64,000 nt of DNA, taken from Palaemon carinicauda. Taxonomy: Eukaryota > Arthropoda > Malacostraca > Decapoda > Palaemonidae. The translations under genes and the position numbers were made by a program. Each line of letters begins with the position of its first letter. Position 1 is the first letter of the stretch. Positions 1 to 11,321 of the stretch are shown in pieces. The notes below the pieces were generated by a model, which saw only the letters and a list, made by a program, of their open reading frames with translations, made no database searches and was not told the origin of the DNA. The stretch covers positions 61,225,241 to 61,289,240 of the forward strand of contig NC_090763.1 of NCBI RefSeq assembly GCF_036898095.1, in the 5' to 3' direction.

Positions 1-388
1 GGTGATAAGAACTTTCTCCTTAATAAAACAACCCATTTTGGGTATAGGAGCTTTCTCCTTAAAAAAAAACACCCAGTTTGGTTATAGAAAATTTCTCCTT
101 AGAAAACTGCCCAGTTTGGTTATAGAAACTTTCTCCTTAAAAAAGCCACCCAATTTGGTTATAGAAACTTTCTCCTTAAAAAAGCCACCCAGTTTGGTTA
201 TAGGAACTTTCTCCTTTAAAAAAAAAAAAAACCCAGTTTTGTTCTAGGAACTTTCTCATTAAAAATCACCCAGTTTGGTTATAGGAACTTCCTCCTTAAA
301 ATAAGTCACCCAGTTTGGTTATAGGAACTTCATACTTAAAATAAGTCACCAGTTTGGTTATAGGAACTTCCTCCTTAAAATAAGTCTC
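1..388. repeat. Tandem repeat, about 39-bp unit, about 10 copies
   Basis: About ten imperfect copies of a roughly 39-bp unit built around GGAACTTTCTCCTTAAAA and CACCCAGTTTGGTTATAG. Copies differ mainly in the length of the A run. One frame stays open across the first six units only because the unit is near a multiple of three; I see no sign that it is a protein gene. The array is cut by the window edge. Confidence 0.9.
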
Positions 389-825
389 CTATTAAAGGAG
401 AATAGTTTATATCTCTGTAGGAACAAATAAAATTTTTTTAAAGCAAATTTTATTTGTCTAAACTATACAAACCCGAATCCTTTAGGTCACACTTTCTAGG
501 TGAGGGTCAAAGTTACTACTGTGTGTGCTGGCAGGGGGGTTGGGGGAAGGAATGGGGCTTTACCACCCACCAGTAACTACCAACACCTCATTATAAAATT
601 TAACAGCCGAGCTCCAGCTTCGCTGAAATCATGCTCCTATTGAAGGACTCAGGTTTTTATAGTTAGGAAAAATAACAAAATACTTTAAGAATTTGTGGGG
701 TTTTTTATACACTTTTATTTTTTTTTGCATTTATTCCCTAAATCTTGGTGGAAAGCAGCTAAAGTTTATAAGGTATCGTTACTTTATGAAATGTAACATT
801 TGCTTCAAATATATATTTTTTTTAG
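389..825 (+). other. Non-coding stretch upstream of the first visible Rab9 exon
   Basis: AT-rich sequence ending in a pyrimidine run and TTTAG at 821-825, which is the splice acceptor of the first visible Rab9 exon. I see no coding exon here that could supply the missing Rab9 N-terminus. A possible donor-like TAGGTGAGG near 495 has no convincing exon attached. Confidence 0.5.
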
Positions 826-975
826 GTTGTGATTCTTGGCGATGGAGGAGTTGGGAAATCATGCCTCATGAATCGTTTCGTTACCAACCGCTTTGATGAG
901 CATTCATTTCATACTATAGGTGTTGAGTTTCTAAATAAAGAAATAGAACTGGGCGGAGAAACTTATACCCTACAA
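826..975 (+). CDS. Rab9: Rab9-like GTPase, exon with P-loop and switch I
   Basis: This exon encodes 50 residues of a Rab small GTPase, starting two or three residues before the P-loop GDGGVGKS and running through switch I (HTIGVEFLNKE) to ...GETYTLQ. The acceptor TTTTTTTAG precedes it and the donor GTAAGT follows at 976; both ends are phase 0. The Rab9 identity rests on the LMNRFVTNRFD and FHTIGVEFLNK signatures, which fit Rab9 better than Rab7. Rab9 proteins act in transport from late endosomes to the trans-Golgi network. The initiator methionine and roughly ten N-terminal residues are missing and must lie in an upstream exon, probably outside the window. The following intron is 10.3 kb and holds DIRS-A. 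Confidence 0.93.
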
Positions 976-1221
976 GTAAGTGTTAAGCCTTAACCTGTGT
1001 ATTTTTTTTTATACGGGAACAGTCAAAGGAGCTACATTACTGTACTAGCAAAGTGGAGTAGATTTGTTTATCAATTCATTAAGAAGTTCATGCGTTTTGT
1101 AGAAAGAATAATGGAACCATAAATACACAATGTTATATTGATTGTCTTTTTGACTTATGATAGAGGGTGTCATAGATCAGCAAAAGTTTCATGCCTGGAA
1201 CAGGGTGTTAATAATTATTCA

Positions 1222-1260
1222 ATATATGAGTCTTTCAGTCGAGAAACATGCCAAGTGCCA

Positions 1261-1294
<34 letters not shown>

Positions 1295-1495
1295 ATAATA
1301 ATAATAATGATAATAATATTAATGATGAAAATAATATAATAATAATGGTAATAATAATAATAATAATAATTATAATTTTGATATTGATAATAATAATAAT
1401 AATAAAAATATTAATAATAATAAAAATAATAATAGTAATAATAATATTAATAAAATGGCGCTTGGCATGTTTCTCGACTGAAAGACTCATATATA
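1222..1495. mobile_element. Fold-back (MITE-like) element with (AAT)n core
   Basis: Two arms of about 46 bp (1222-1270 and 1449-1494) are near-perfect inverted repeats containing GAGTCTTTCAGTCGAGAAAC and its complement. Between them is about 180 bp of (ATT)n and (AAT)n that can itself pair. It lies in Rab9 intron 1. I see no clear target duplication. Confidence 0.8.
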
Positions 1496-1942
1496 AGAAA
1501 TTGTTAAACTGTATGCCTTTATGATGACCTTTCTGTGTCCACTATTGGTACACAATTAAGTTTGATATACTTTTACTGTTACCAGTAGCTGTTTGCTAGA
1601 TAGAATAAATATTTCATGTTTTTAATTTGTATTTCCAGTTAGTGTAAAATTAAGGGAAATTAAAATTTATTTAACACAGCCCAATCAGTTTACATCTGCT
1701 TAATCCTCTCATTAGTAGCACTTATGGACAACTATACTGTAGAAGACAAAGAAAGAAAAAGATAAAAGTCCTTCATATGGCAAGTTATCCATCTTGTGGC
1801 ACTGGTGGCGATCAAGTCATTTCCTGTGTCCATTAAGCAAGTAGTAAAATCTTACTTCTTTTGTGTTGGGTATGGTTAAATTTAAAGTTTTCTTCATTGA
1901 AAATTTCATGTTTCTAATTTTTAAATATTTAACTTAGCCGGT

Positions 1943-2090
1943 GAATATATAATAGCTGCAACTCTGTTGCTCGACAGACACATACATAAAAAACTCGCGA
2001 GCGATCGCTATGCAGGTTGCGGGTGTGCCCACCAGCGCCAACTGTCGGCCAGATACCACTCTCGATGTAAACAAAACCTTCAATTTCTTC
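1943..2090 (+). repeat. DIRS-A left inverted terminal repeat
   Basis: Reverse complement of 8225-8380 with very few differences. It contains GCGAGCGATCGCTATGCAGG and related sequence; the GCGATCGC palindrome is kept in the ITRs of DIRS-A, -B and -C. Confidence 0.92.
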
Positions 2091-2295
2091 TCTGTCGACG
2101 TGTCGACAAGACGTACTTTTACTCGCTGTAGAACCTGGAGTTTTTCCCATCATATTTGGTGAAGTACTTTAATTTGGTTTGAGCTTTCGCAGTACAGGTG
2201 TTTTTCTTCAAATAAATCCTTGAACTCTTTTTTGAATCGGATTAATTGTTGATGACTTAGATCGTTTTTTGGAATTTTCCCTTGACTAATTCAAA

Positions 2296-4697
2296 ATGGC
2301 TGACCCTTCTCAAGTTCCCAAGTTTCGAAAGTGTAATGCTAGGGACTGTAAGAGGCGTCTTCCAAAGGCTTCTCTCGACCCTCACACTGTTTGTTCCAAT
2401 TGTCAGGGTAAAACCTGTCAATTGGGAGATCGGTGTGAGGAATGCGTGGGCCTTTCGGAATTCGATTGGATCGAATTTGATAAATATACACGCAGACTAG
2501 AGAGAGATAGGGTAAGGAGAAGTTCTTCTAGGTCTGTAGATTTTTCCTCTCCACATGCCCCTGAACCTAATCCTTCCCCTGTAGTGGTTGTTCCTAACCC
2601 CCCTCCTAGCACTCAGGAACCGTCTATGCAAGACATGATGCGTGCTATTCATGCCTTGGGGGAGAGAGTTGAGGCTTTAGCAAGTGACCGGAATCAACTC
2701 ATGGCGGACGTGAAGGAACTCAAGTGCCAAAGTGCCACGACGGATAGTGTCAAAGTGCCTAGTGTTACGCAAAGTGTTGTGAACAGTGTTGCGACCGAGG
2801 GTTCGTCTGTTCGTGCCTGTCGTCCACCTAGTCCGGGACCTCTTGCAAGCTCCCAAGCCCAGGGGAGAAGCAATGTCGTACGACTTATGGGTTCGAGAGG
2901 CCTTGATCAGCGAACAGACGTTCCCTCTTTGGTATCAGGCGGATCTCGTCAAGATCGCCCCTACCAAAGTAAGACGAGAGAGCCCATTTTTACCTCGTCG
3001 TCCGAAGGTGTTTCACGTAAGAAACCTTGGACCAAAGTCTCTAGACCTTTAAAGCGTAAGTCGGTCCCTTCAGGACAAGTCCAACGTCCCGGATGTAGCC
3101 ACTGGGACAGTTCGGACCCGTTGCCGTCATCTGATGACTGCTCGCCGCCTAAGAGAGGCAAAGTTGTGCCGTCTCATTCGCTAACCCCGTCTGTTACCGC
3201 ACCTGCTTCCGTAGACCCTAAATGGAGGACTACAACGCTGAGAAGGTTTCCGTTGAACCTACTGGCCATCAGCCATCCAAGCGTTCTGTTGTGCGTCCTG
3301 TTGACGTGGATGTAGCTTTCTCGCGTCAACCAGTTGGGGTGTTACCTCCACCGATGCGACCCAGTGTGGATTTCCAGCCGCACGTTGACGTTAGGCAACG
3401 CACTGATGTGATTGGTGACGTTCAGGACGTTCATCAACCATCAGAGTTGACTTGTTTTGACGCGGTGCGTCAACCTCCACAACCCGGTATGGTGTTGACT
3501 GCACAACCCAGACGGTCTAAACAGTCTCAGGTGGATGCTGTGCGTCCTCGCGCACCTGTTGTTGTTGACAGTTCCCAGACTGTTCAGCAGTTCCAGGACG
3601 CTGCGTCCGGCTCCGTCACGTATGCACCAGTGCGACCGGACTCTGCGAGTCAAACGTTGCCTACTCCTTTGCCGTTTTCTCATCAGTTATCGGATGAGGA
3701 ACTGTCAGATGAGGACGTTGCTGAACCACAGCCTGAGGATCAGCCTTCAGAATTAGATGAGCCTAAAGCAGTTCAACCATCCTTGGACTTTAGAAAAGTC
3801 ATGGTTGTTTTTAAAGAGTTGTTCCCTGATCACTTTATTTCTGTGGCTCCTCGTTCGCCGCCGTCCGAGTTTGTCTTAGGCGTTCCTGCTACCATGCCTG
3901 CCTTTACTAAACTCGTTCTCTCTCGCTCATCCAAGAGAGCTTTACGGCTGTTAGGGGATTGGTTAGAGACCAAGAGGAGTTTAGGGAAGACGGCGTTTGC
4001 CTTCCTCCCATCTAAACTCTCGTCTAGATCGAGCGTCTGGTATGCCACGGGAGAAGTTCTCGGCTTGGGAGTTCCTGCTTCTGCCCAGGGCGACTTCTCA
4101 AGTCTTGTAGACTCTCCCCGCCGCCTTGCCATGAGACGCTCGAAGATTAGTTGGTCACCCTCGGACCTGGACCACCTTCTTAAAGGCATATTTAGGGCGT
4201 TTGAAGTCTTTAACTTCCTGGACTGGTGTTTGGGAGCCCTGAGTAGGAAAATCTCATCTGCCGATAGGGATGTTTCCTTACTCATTATGTCCTGCATGAA
4301 CAAGGCCGTCCGCGATGGGTCCAACGAGCTTCCCGCTTCATTCACGTCCTGAGTCCTTAAGAAACGAGAGTCTCTGTGCTCTTTTCTGTCAGCAGGAGTG
4401 ACGCCATGCCAAAGATCTGAGCTACTCTTTGCGCCCTTGTCTAAGTGCTTGTTTCCTGAAGTCTTGGTTAAGGAAATTGCCTTGTCTTTAGTGCAGAAGG
4501 ACACCCACGATTTAGTTGCGTCCTCGGCTCGCAAAGCTCCCCCTTTGCCTGCCTTGTCTGCTAGACCTAGGATAGACACTCCAGCGTCCAGGTTTATCCC
4601 GCCCTTTCGTGGCAGAGCCTCCAGCAGGGGAGGTGCTCGTGCCGAAGGGAAGAGAGGAAAGAGGAAAGGATCCAAGTCCTCTAAGGGCAGAGTCTGA
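2296..4697 (+). pseudogene. DIRS-A Gag-like ORF1, broken
   Basis: The ORF starts with MADPS at 2296. Residues 13-50 form a Cys/His cluster (C13, C18, H30, C33, C36, C41, C47, C50), a probable zinc-binding module, followed by Ser/Pro-rich sequence and a short stretch with coiled-coil character near residues 110-130. The frame fails near 3222, where the conserved block after VDPKW seen in DIRS-B and -C (a Q-rich segment) is missing; the following 376 codons continue in another frame. A TGA at 4350-4352 interrupts it again before the basic tail rich in R, G and K that ends at 4697. The last 89 nt overlap the pol frame, as is usual for DIRS elements. The coding body resembles retroelement Gag in position and composition only. 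Confidence 0.8.
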
Positions 4698-6800
4698 CTG
4701 CCCGCAACTTCAGACAGCAGTAGGTGCCAGACTCAAGAACTTCTGGCAAGCCTGGGAGAAGAGAGGCGCAGATCAACAATCTGTGAGGTTGCTCAGAGAG
4801 GGGTACAAAATCCCTTTTGTACGCAGACCTCCTCTAGCGACGTCCCCCATCGATCTCTCTCCCAGGTACCGAGAGGAAGAAAAGAGACAAGCCCTGAAAC
4901 TGGAAGTGTCTCTTTTGCTAGAGAAGGGAGCGGTGGTCAAAGTCTCGGACCTTCAATCACCGGGGTTTTACAACCGTCTCTTCCTAGTATCAAAGAAGAC
5001 AGGAGGTTGGAGACCGGTGCTAGACGTCAGTGCTCTGAATGTCTTTGTCACAAAGACGAAGTTTACCATGGAGACCACAAAGTCAGTCCTAGCAGCGGTC
5101 AGAAAGGGAGACTGGATGGTCTCTCTAGACCTAAGGGACGCTTACTTCCACATCCCCATGGATGGTCTCTCTAGACCTAAGGGACGCTTACTTCCACATC
5201 CCCATTCACTCAGACTCCCAACCTTTTCTGAGATTCGTCTTCGACGATGTGGTGTACCAGTTTCGGGCCCTGTGCTTTGGCCTAAGCACAGCTCCTCTCG
5301 TGTTTACGAGGCTTATGAGGAATAAGGCAAAATTCCTCCATTTATCGGACATCCGAGCCTCCCTTTATTTGGACGACTGGCTTCTCAGAGCCTCTTCCAG
5401 TCATCGCTGTCTGAAGGATCTCAATTGGACTCTAGATCTGACCAAGGAATTGGGACTCCTAGTCAACTTGGAAAAGTCACAGCTGGTCCCATCCCAAACT
5501 ATTCTGTATTTAGGGATGGAGATTCACAGTCAAGTTTTTCGGGCTTTTCCGTCGGCCCCCAGAATAGATCAAGCCCTGCTCGTCATCCAGAAGATGTTGA
5601 AGAAAGAACGCTGCTCAGTCAGGCTTTGGATGAGTCTGGTAGGAACGCTGTCATCCCTGGAGCAATTTGTCTCGCTAGGAAGGCTACACCTCCGACCTCT
5701 ACAATTCCATCTGGCTTTTCACTGGAAAAAGGACAAGACGCTAGAGGCGGTCTCGATCCCGATTTCCGAAAAGATAAAGACTTGTCTGACTTGGTGGAAG
5801 GACAATATCAGCCTACGAGAGGGTCTTCCCCTGGCAGTTCAGAAACCCAACCACGTTCTCTTCTCGGACGCATCGGACTTGGGCTGGGGCGCGACGCTGG
5901 ACGGTCGGGAATGCTCAGGTCTGTGGAACTCGAGTCAGAGGAGCATGCATATCAACAGCAAGGAGCTTTTGGCGGTTCATCTGGCCTTGATAAGCTTCGA
6001 GAATCTCCTTCGAGGCAAGGTGGTGGAGGTCAACTCGGACAACACCACGGCCTTGGCGTACATTTCCAAACGGAGGTACCCACTCATTGACTCTGTACGA
6101 GATCGCAAGGGACCTGCTCATCTGGTCAAAAGATCGAGGCATCTCCCTAGTAACGAGGTTCATCCAGGGCGACTTGAACGTCCTAGCGGATTGTCTCAGT
6201 CGGAAAGGTCAAGTAATTCCAACCGAATGGACCCTCCACAAGGATGTGTGCAAGAGACTTTGGGCGGCTTGGGGTCAACCCACCATAGATCTCTTTGCAA
6301 CCTCGCTGACCAAGAGGCTTCCAATCTATTGCTCTCCAGTCCCAGACCCAGCAGCAATACATATAGAAGCCTTCCTCCTAGATTGGTCACATCTAGATCT
6401 TTACGCATTCCCACCATTCAAGATTGTCAACAAGGTACTGCAGAAATTCGCCTCTCACGAAGGGACAAGGTTGACGTTAGTTGCTCCCCTCTGGCCCGCG
6501 AGAGAATGGTTCACCGAGGTACTTCGATGGCTGGTAGACGTTCCCAGAAGTCTTCCTCTAAGAGTAGACCTTCTACGTCAGCCACACGTAAAGAAGGTAC
6601 ACCAAAGCCTCCACGCTCTTTGTCTGACTGCCTTCAGACTATCGAAAGACTCTCGAGAGCTAGAGGCTTTTCGAAGGAGGCAGCCAGTGCGATTGCTAGA
6701 GCGAGGAGAGCGTCTACCATTAGAGTTTACCAATCGAAGTGGGAAGTCTTCCGAGACTGGTGCAAGTCAGTTTCCGTATCCTCGTCCAGTACCTCTGTAG
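4609..6800 (+). pseudogene. DIRS-A Pol: reverse transcriptase, RNase H, methyltransferase-like domain
   Basis: RT motifs are clear: WRPVLDVSALN, SLDLRDAYFHIPI, LCFGLSTAPLVF and the catalytic LYLDDWLL, then LGMEI. RNase H follows with FSDASDLGWGA, NSKELLAV and SDNTTALAY. After it comes the DIRS-specific methyltransferase-like domain with DLFAT, YAFPPFKIV and APLWPAREWF, ending at 6800. Two lesions break the frame. A 46-bp direct duplication (5114-5159 and 5160-5205) splits RT just after the DAYFHIP motif, and a small indel near 6070 shifts the RNase H end. Apart from these the reading is intact. This would be the replicase of the element and could have acted in trans on deleted relatives. Confidence 0.92.
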
Positions 6801-7699
6801 CCCAAATAGCTGATTTTCTCTTATACCTGAGAAAAGTACGATCCCTTTCAGCTCCTACGATCAAGGGCTACAGAATCATGTTGGCCTCGGTCTTCCGGCA
6901 TAGAGGCTTAGATCTTTCCAACAATAAAGATCTGCAAGACCTCCTTAAGTCTTTTGAGACCTCTAAGGAACGTCGTTTGGCTACACCTGGGTGGAATTTA
7001 GACGTGGTCCTAAGATTCCTCATGTCAGACAGGTTTGAGCCTTTACATTCAGCCTCCCTGAAAGATCTCACTCTTAAGACTCTTTTCCTGGTATGCTTAG
7101 CCTCGGCTAAAAGAGTCAGTGAGCTTCATGCCTTCAGCAAGAACATCGGGTTTTCGTCAGAAAAAGCTACTTGTTCTCTGCAGCTTGGTTTCCTAGCCAA
7201 AAATGAGCTACCTTCTCGTCCTTGGCCTTAATCTTTCGATATTCCTAGCTTATCGGAGATCGTAGGCAATGAACTAGAAAGAGTATTATGCCCTGTTAGA
7301 GCTCTTAAGTTCTACTTAACTCGTACTAAACCTTTACGAGGCCAATCTGAAGCGTTATGGTGTTCGGTTAAGAAACCATCCTTGCCTATGTCAAAGAATG
7401 CTTTGTCATATTTTATCAGATTGTTAATACGAGAAGCTCATTCACACTTGAGTGAGGAAGACCGATCTTTGCTTAAGGTTAAGACGCACGAGGTTAGAGC
7501 TGTAGCAACTTCCGTGGCCTTTAAGCAAAATAGATCTCTGCAAAGTATCATGGACGCAACCTATTGGAGAAGCAAGTCAGTGTTCGCGTCATTTTACTTG
7601 AAAGATGTCCAGACTCTTTACGAGAACTGCTACACACTGGGACCATTCGTAGCAGCGAGTGCAGTAGTGGGTGAGGGCTCAACCACTACAATTCCCTAA
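6506..7699 (+). pseudogene. DIRS-A tyrosine recombinase (YR)
   Basis: The core recombinase runs from the SAM-like N-terminal domain (TIRVYQSKWEVFRDWCKS, IADFLLYLRKV) to the catalytic domain. Catalytic candidates are Arg in SAKRVSELHA, the HEVR box (H-x-x-R) and the tyrosine in ASFYLKDV. The proposed start is ATG at 6506, inside the overlapping methyltransferase-like frame; an earlier start is possible because the frame is open further upstream. A TAA at 7229-7231 replaces a lysine codon present in DIRS-B, splitting the catalytic domain; the frame continues unbroken to the stop at 7699. This enzyme replaces a DDE integrase and joins the circular cDNA to the target without making a target duplication. 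Confidence 0.9.
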
Positions 7700-8090
7700 T
7701 TCCATATCCTTTTAATCTGTCTCTTGAAATGTTGTTTTTATGGGTTGTCCGGAAGGCTAAGAAGCCTTTCGCATCCTGGTTGATTTGGCGGGTGGTCAAA
7801 GTCATTTCTTGAGAGCGCCCAGATTAGGGGTTTGATGAGGTCCTGTTGTATGGGTTGCAGCCCTTGATACTTCAGCTCCTGGGAGTCTGTCAGCATCCTA
7901 AGAGGATCGCTGGGCTCCGTAAGGAAGACGTACTTACAAGGCAGAGTAATCGTCTAAGTCGACTTCCTTACCAGGTACCTATTTATTTTGGTTTTGTTAT
8001 ATTGATAACTGTCAAAATGAAAAAACTCTTAGCTTATACGATGTAAACATATTTAACTCTGGTCTCTACCCACCTCCTTGGGTGTGAATC

Positions 8091-8190
8091 AGCTATTATA
8101 TATTCACCGGCTAAGTTAAATATTTAAAAATGATATTTTAATTATAAAATAAATTTTTGAATATACTTACCCGGTGAATATATAAATTAA
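8091..8190 (+). repeat. DIRS-A internal complementary region
   Basis: This segment reads as the complement of the left outer end (ACCGGCTAAGTTAAATATTT) joined directly to the complement of the right outer end (AATTTTTGAATATACTTACC). This is the diagnostic DIRS feature used to complete the circular intermediate. Aligning both outer ends to it defines the element borders and a TTT overlap. Confidence 0.92.
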
Positions 8191-8224
8191 ACGACCCTCC
8201 CTTCCTCCCCAATAGAGACGCAGT

Positions 8225-8384
8225 GGGATGAGAAGAAATTGAAGGTTTTGTTTACATCGAGAGTGGTATCTGGCCGACAGTTGGCGCTGGTGGGCACACC
8301 CGCAACCTGCATAGCGATCGCTCGCGAGTTTTTTATGTATGTGTCTGTCGAGCAACTGAGTTGCAGCTATTATATATTCACCGG
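8225..8384 (-). repeat. DIRS-A right inverted terminal repeat
   Basis: Inverted copy of 1943-2090. It ends in ACCGGGTAAGTATATTC, which contains a strong splice-donor consensus (GGGTAAGTA) in the sense direction of the host gene. Confidence 0.92.
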
Positions 8385-8639
8385 GTAAGTATATTCAAAA
8401 ATTTATTTTATAATTAAAATATCATTTCTCAAGCCATACCCCAATCAGGGTTTGTACCCAGTGGTCCCAATTTCCTTTAATATTTACAAATATTTTCATC
8501 ACAGCCAGGGAAAAGTGTAAATGTCTACTTTTTCCATGCTGGTCACTGTAAATACACCTGGATTCTTAGAATAACGTCTCTTCATTATTGCTGAATTTTT
8601 TGCTAGGAATAAACATTCCATGGTTATTCGATGAATTCA

Positions 8640-9076
8640 GTTGCCTTTTATTACTCATTAGAATTAAAAGAAGGGTTACTAAAGGCTGCAGTAGAAGTAT
8701 ATGGGATATCAGAGAATCGGTACAGAAAGAGACAAGGTGGTGGAATCAGCATGTACAAATGGCAGTGGAAGAGATGAAGAAAGTCTTCAAGCCATGGCAG
8801 AGAACAAGTAGAGAAGATGATAAAAGATGTACACATGGAAAAGAGGAAGGCTAAGAAGTAGATTGGAAAGGCAGTGAAGAAATGTTGGGAGGAATGGAAT
8901 CAGAATCTCAACACAGGAGAGAGAGATGAGAAAATATTCAGAATACCAATTTGGCTAAGAAAAGATGGAAAAGTTATGAATAGGGCAACATATGGTATAT
9001 AGAAAATGAAAATGGTAAAATCAAAGTTGAAAATGAAATAAATGCATACCAGAATGATACTGTATAGGCTGCTTAA
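8640..9076 (+). pseudogene. LINE remnant, 5' piece (linker between endonuclease and RT)
   Basis: Decayed coding sequence with ETRWWNQHVQMAVEEMKK in one frame and RKDGKVMNRATYG further on. This matches the stretch between the endonuclease and RT domains of non-LTR retrotransposons (the WWN...V..A...K pattern). It contains stops and frameshifts. It ends at a TTAA where a DNA element is inserted, and the same LINE resumes at 10238. Confidence 0.75.
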
Positions 9077-9742
9077 GGCCCTGATCACCTCCAAACAAAA
9101 ATATTAATAAAACAAAAATCCTATTTACTTAGTAACTAGATATTTTCAGGGTACCATTGCCAACACTACTGTATATAAGCATAAGAACTCAATATGTATG
9201 TTCTTTGTCCGTTCATCACTCTGTATATATGTACGTCATCACATGTGAATTGCAGTCTTGATATTTTATTTTCACACTTCCTTTTTTAACATGAAAATAC
9301 TCAAATATCATATAAACATGTAATTGAGCTTTTCCCAAAATCTTGAACAGATCAAGATATAAATAAATAGATGAATATCCGTGACATCGCGCTGAATTTT
9401 TTTTTTTTTTAATTTTCTCTAGAGATATTATTTATCACTTTATATAAAAGTGCTTCATTACACAATAAATGCAAAACATATATACTTGAATATGTGTAGT
9501 TTAAAAAATTATTCATTTATTTTCTAAATTTGAGCAAATATTTGAAGTGGAAAAAAGATAGTTATGAGTAATCATGCTTCAAAGTTTTCAATAACATGGG
9601 TGAACTTTTTATGACACGATACCTTGGTTATTGAAGTTATTATTGGTATTCTTTTTGCATGTGACTTTCTAAGGAGTTATATATCGATATTAATTTAATT
9701 TGTCCTGGTTTATTATAAACAGGAATGATTACTGTTTACTTA

Positions 9743-9824
<82 letters not shown>

Positions 9825-10237
9825 TGTGTGTGTTGTGACGTCAAATAATTGAAAATTAGTTTTATTTAACCAGCAATAGTTGCTTTCCCTAATCTACTGT
9901 TTGAGTGAATCACAGCCTTAAGTTAGCAAAAGAGTGAAAAGATGCCAGATATCACTAGATTTTCAGGCAGGAAATGAAATGAAAATACCGTAAAAACAAG
10001 CCGAAATAAACAGTACTTCAAACGGGCATGAGGCTTATTCTTGCGCTCGACCCTTTAAATAGGTTACACCCCAGTTACACCCATATCCCTTTAAAGCTAC
10101 GTGACAAACGAAAATTGCCGCGGAATGTTCAAACAAATTTTGCGCTGTATGCTTGGGTAATTATAGAGTATAAATTCATTAAAAACTCAATTAAATTTTT
10201 TTGAAAAATAATTTCTTCAAAAGAGGTGATCCTGGCC
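9077..10237. mobile_element. Non-autonomous DNA transposon with TTAA target duplication
   Basis: A 1161-bp insertion flanked by TTAA at 9073-9076 and 10238-10241. Its ends are inverted repeats: GGCCCTGATCACCTC on the left and the complement of GAGGTGATCCTGGCC on the right, 13 of 15 matching. The interior is AT-rich with no ORF and contains a (TC)n(TG)n microsatellite. TTAA duplication is the hallmark of piggyBac-type transposition. Removing the insert and one TTAA joins the two LINE pieces in frame (RLLNE then NLYELED), which supports the borders. Confidence 0.85.
9745..9834. repeat. (TC)n(TG)n microsatellite
   Basis: A C run, then about 30 TC units, then about 13 TG units, inside the TTAA-flanked DNA element. 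Confidence 0.97.
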
Positions 10238-11030
10238 TTAATGAATAAAATTTATATGAACTCGAGGATGTTGACATAATAGAGGGACCAATAGAAAACA
10301 TAACAGCTGGAGATGTTTAAGAGGGCCCTCAGGAAGATTGAACACAGGACCATCTGGAATTATAAATGACTTTATTAAATCAGCTGGATATCCTATCATC
10401 TGTAAGCTCACTAGAGTACAGTATAAAACTTGCTAAAAGCGAGATAAAACTAGAAGAACTGGAGAAAAATGTTAAAGTATAGTAATGGAATGCACATGCG
10501 AAAGGGATGCACTAAATTGTGAAAGCTACAGGGAAATAAAATTTCTTGAACATCCTCTGAAAATATTAGGAAAATTGCATGAGAAAAAGCTGAGAAAAAT
10601 TGTAATAAAGGCCAAGAAAAGTGTAGAGATTGAAATCTGTTGGTCTGGTTTTATGCCAGAGATCAATAACAGAAGCAGTGCTTGTAATGAGACTAGTGCA
10701 TGAATAGTACCTTGCAAAGAGCAAGAGATTTTACCACATATTTGTAGGTATTGAAAAGCCATTTGTGAGAGTTCCAAGGCAAGTAATTAAATAGTCATTA
10801 AAAAGGAAAGGGTTTACCAGAAAGCTCCATGGAGTTACAGCTATCACTATCCTAACACTACATTTAAACTGAAAGTCATGACATGTGCATTGGAAGAGTT
10901 AGAGTTAAATGTTAAGTGTCCATCAAATATTAGCACTGAGCTCTTTGCTCTTCATTGTAGTAATGAGGAAGATACAAAGAAGTGCAAGAAAGGGAGCCCC
11001 AGGGAGTTGTATGCAAATTCATGACTTTAC
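10238..11030 (+). pseudogene. LINE remnant, RT piece
   Basis: This continues the LINE from 9076. Recognisable but mutated RT blocks are IENITAGDV with RKIEHR (the usual A..K.K.GK..GPDGI region), GIEKPFVRVPRQVI (the DLEKAFDRVPR block), and KKGSPRELYANS near 10966-11025 (the PWELLYADD catalytic region with the aspartates lost). There are many stops and indels. Nothing recognisable follows up to the Rab9 acceptor at 11321. Confidence 0.72.
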
Positions 11031-11321
11031 AAGAATTGCCTCCCACTTAACCTTCCCCCCATACCTCGCAGCTATTTGAGACTGTAAATACAGTAATGAC
11101 TAAGTCTCCTACTGGAGGTCCTATAAAGCTTGTCTACATGGATTGGCAGATAGAATTGAAAGATCTTTTCTCTTTCTTATTATATGGAGTGAAATTATTT
11201 GCATGGATGCATATAAGGTTATTGTAAAGTAATGGGTTTGTATATGAAAACATTAGTTTAGTTTTTAAAAAGTATATGTTTTAATTCATTCATGTACTGG
11301 AATTTTGTCTTTTATCCTCAG

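Larger units (their letters stand above)
1918..8427 (+). mobile_element. DIRS-A: nearly complete DIRS-type tyrosine-recombinase retrotransposon
   Basis: A 6.5-kb element in sense orientation within Rab9 intron 1. It has inverted terminal repeats (1943-2090 against 8225-8380), an internal complementary region at 8091-8190, and coding for Gag, RT-RNase H-methyltransferase-like Pol and a tyrosine recombinase, all in DIRS order. There are no LTRs and no DDE integrase. The ends were set by aligning the outer ends with the internal complementary region: the left end begins at a T run (1918-1922) and the right end finishes ATCATTT at 8427, so the joined ends share TTT. The ORFs carry few lesions (a small gag deletion, a 46-bp duplication in RT, one RNase H indel and stops in gag and the recombinase), so the insertion is fairly young but not functional as assembled. 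Confidence 0.95.

Noticed and set aside
1138..1524. ORFs across the (AAT)n stretch
   Set aside because: Translation of a trinucleotide repeat inside a fold-back element in an intron.
3830..4675. 281-codon ORF antisense to DIRS-A gag
   Set aside because: Shadow of the gag coding strand; not kept open in DIRS-B or -C and has no motif.
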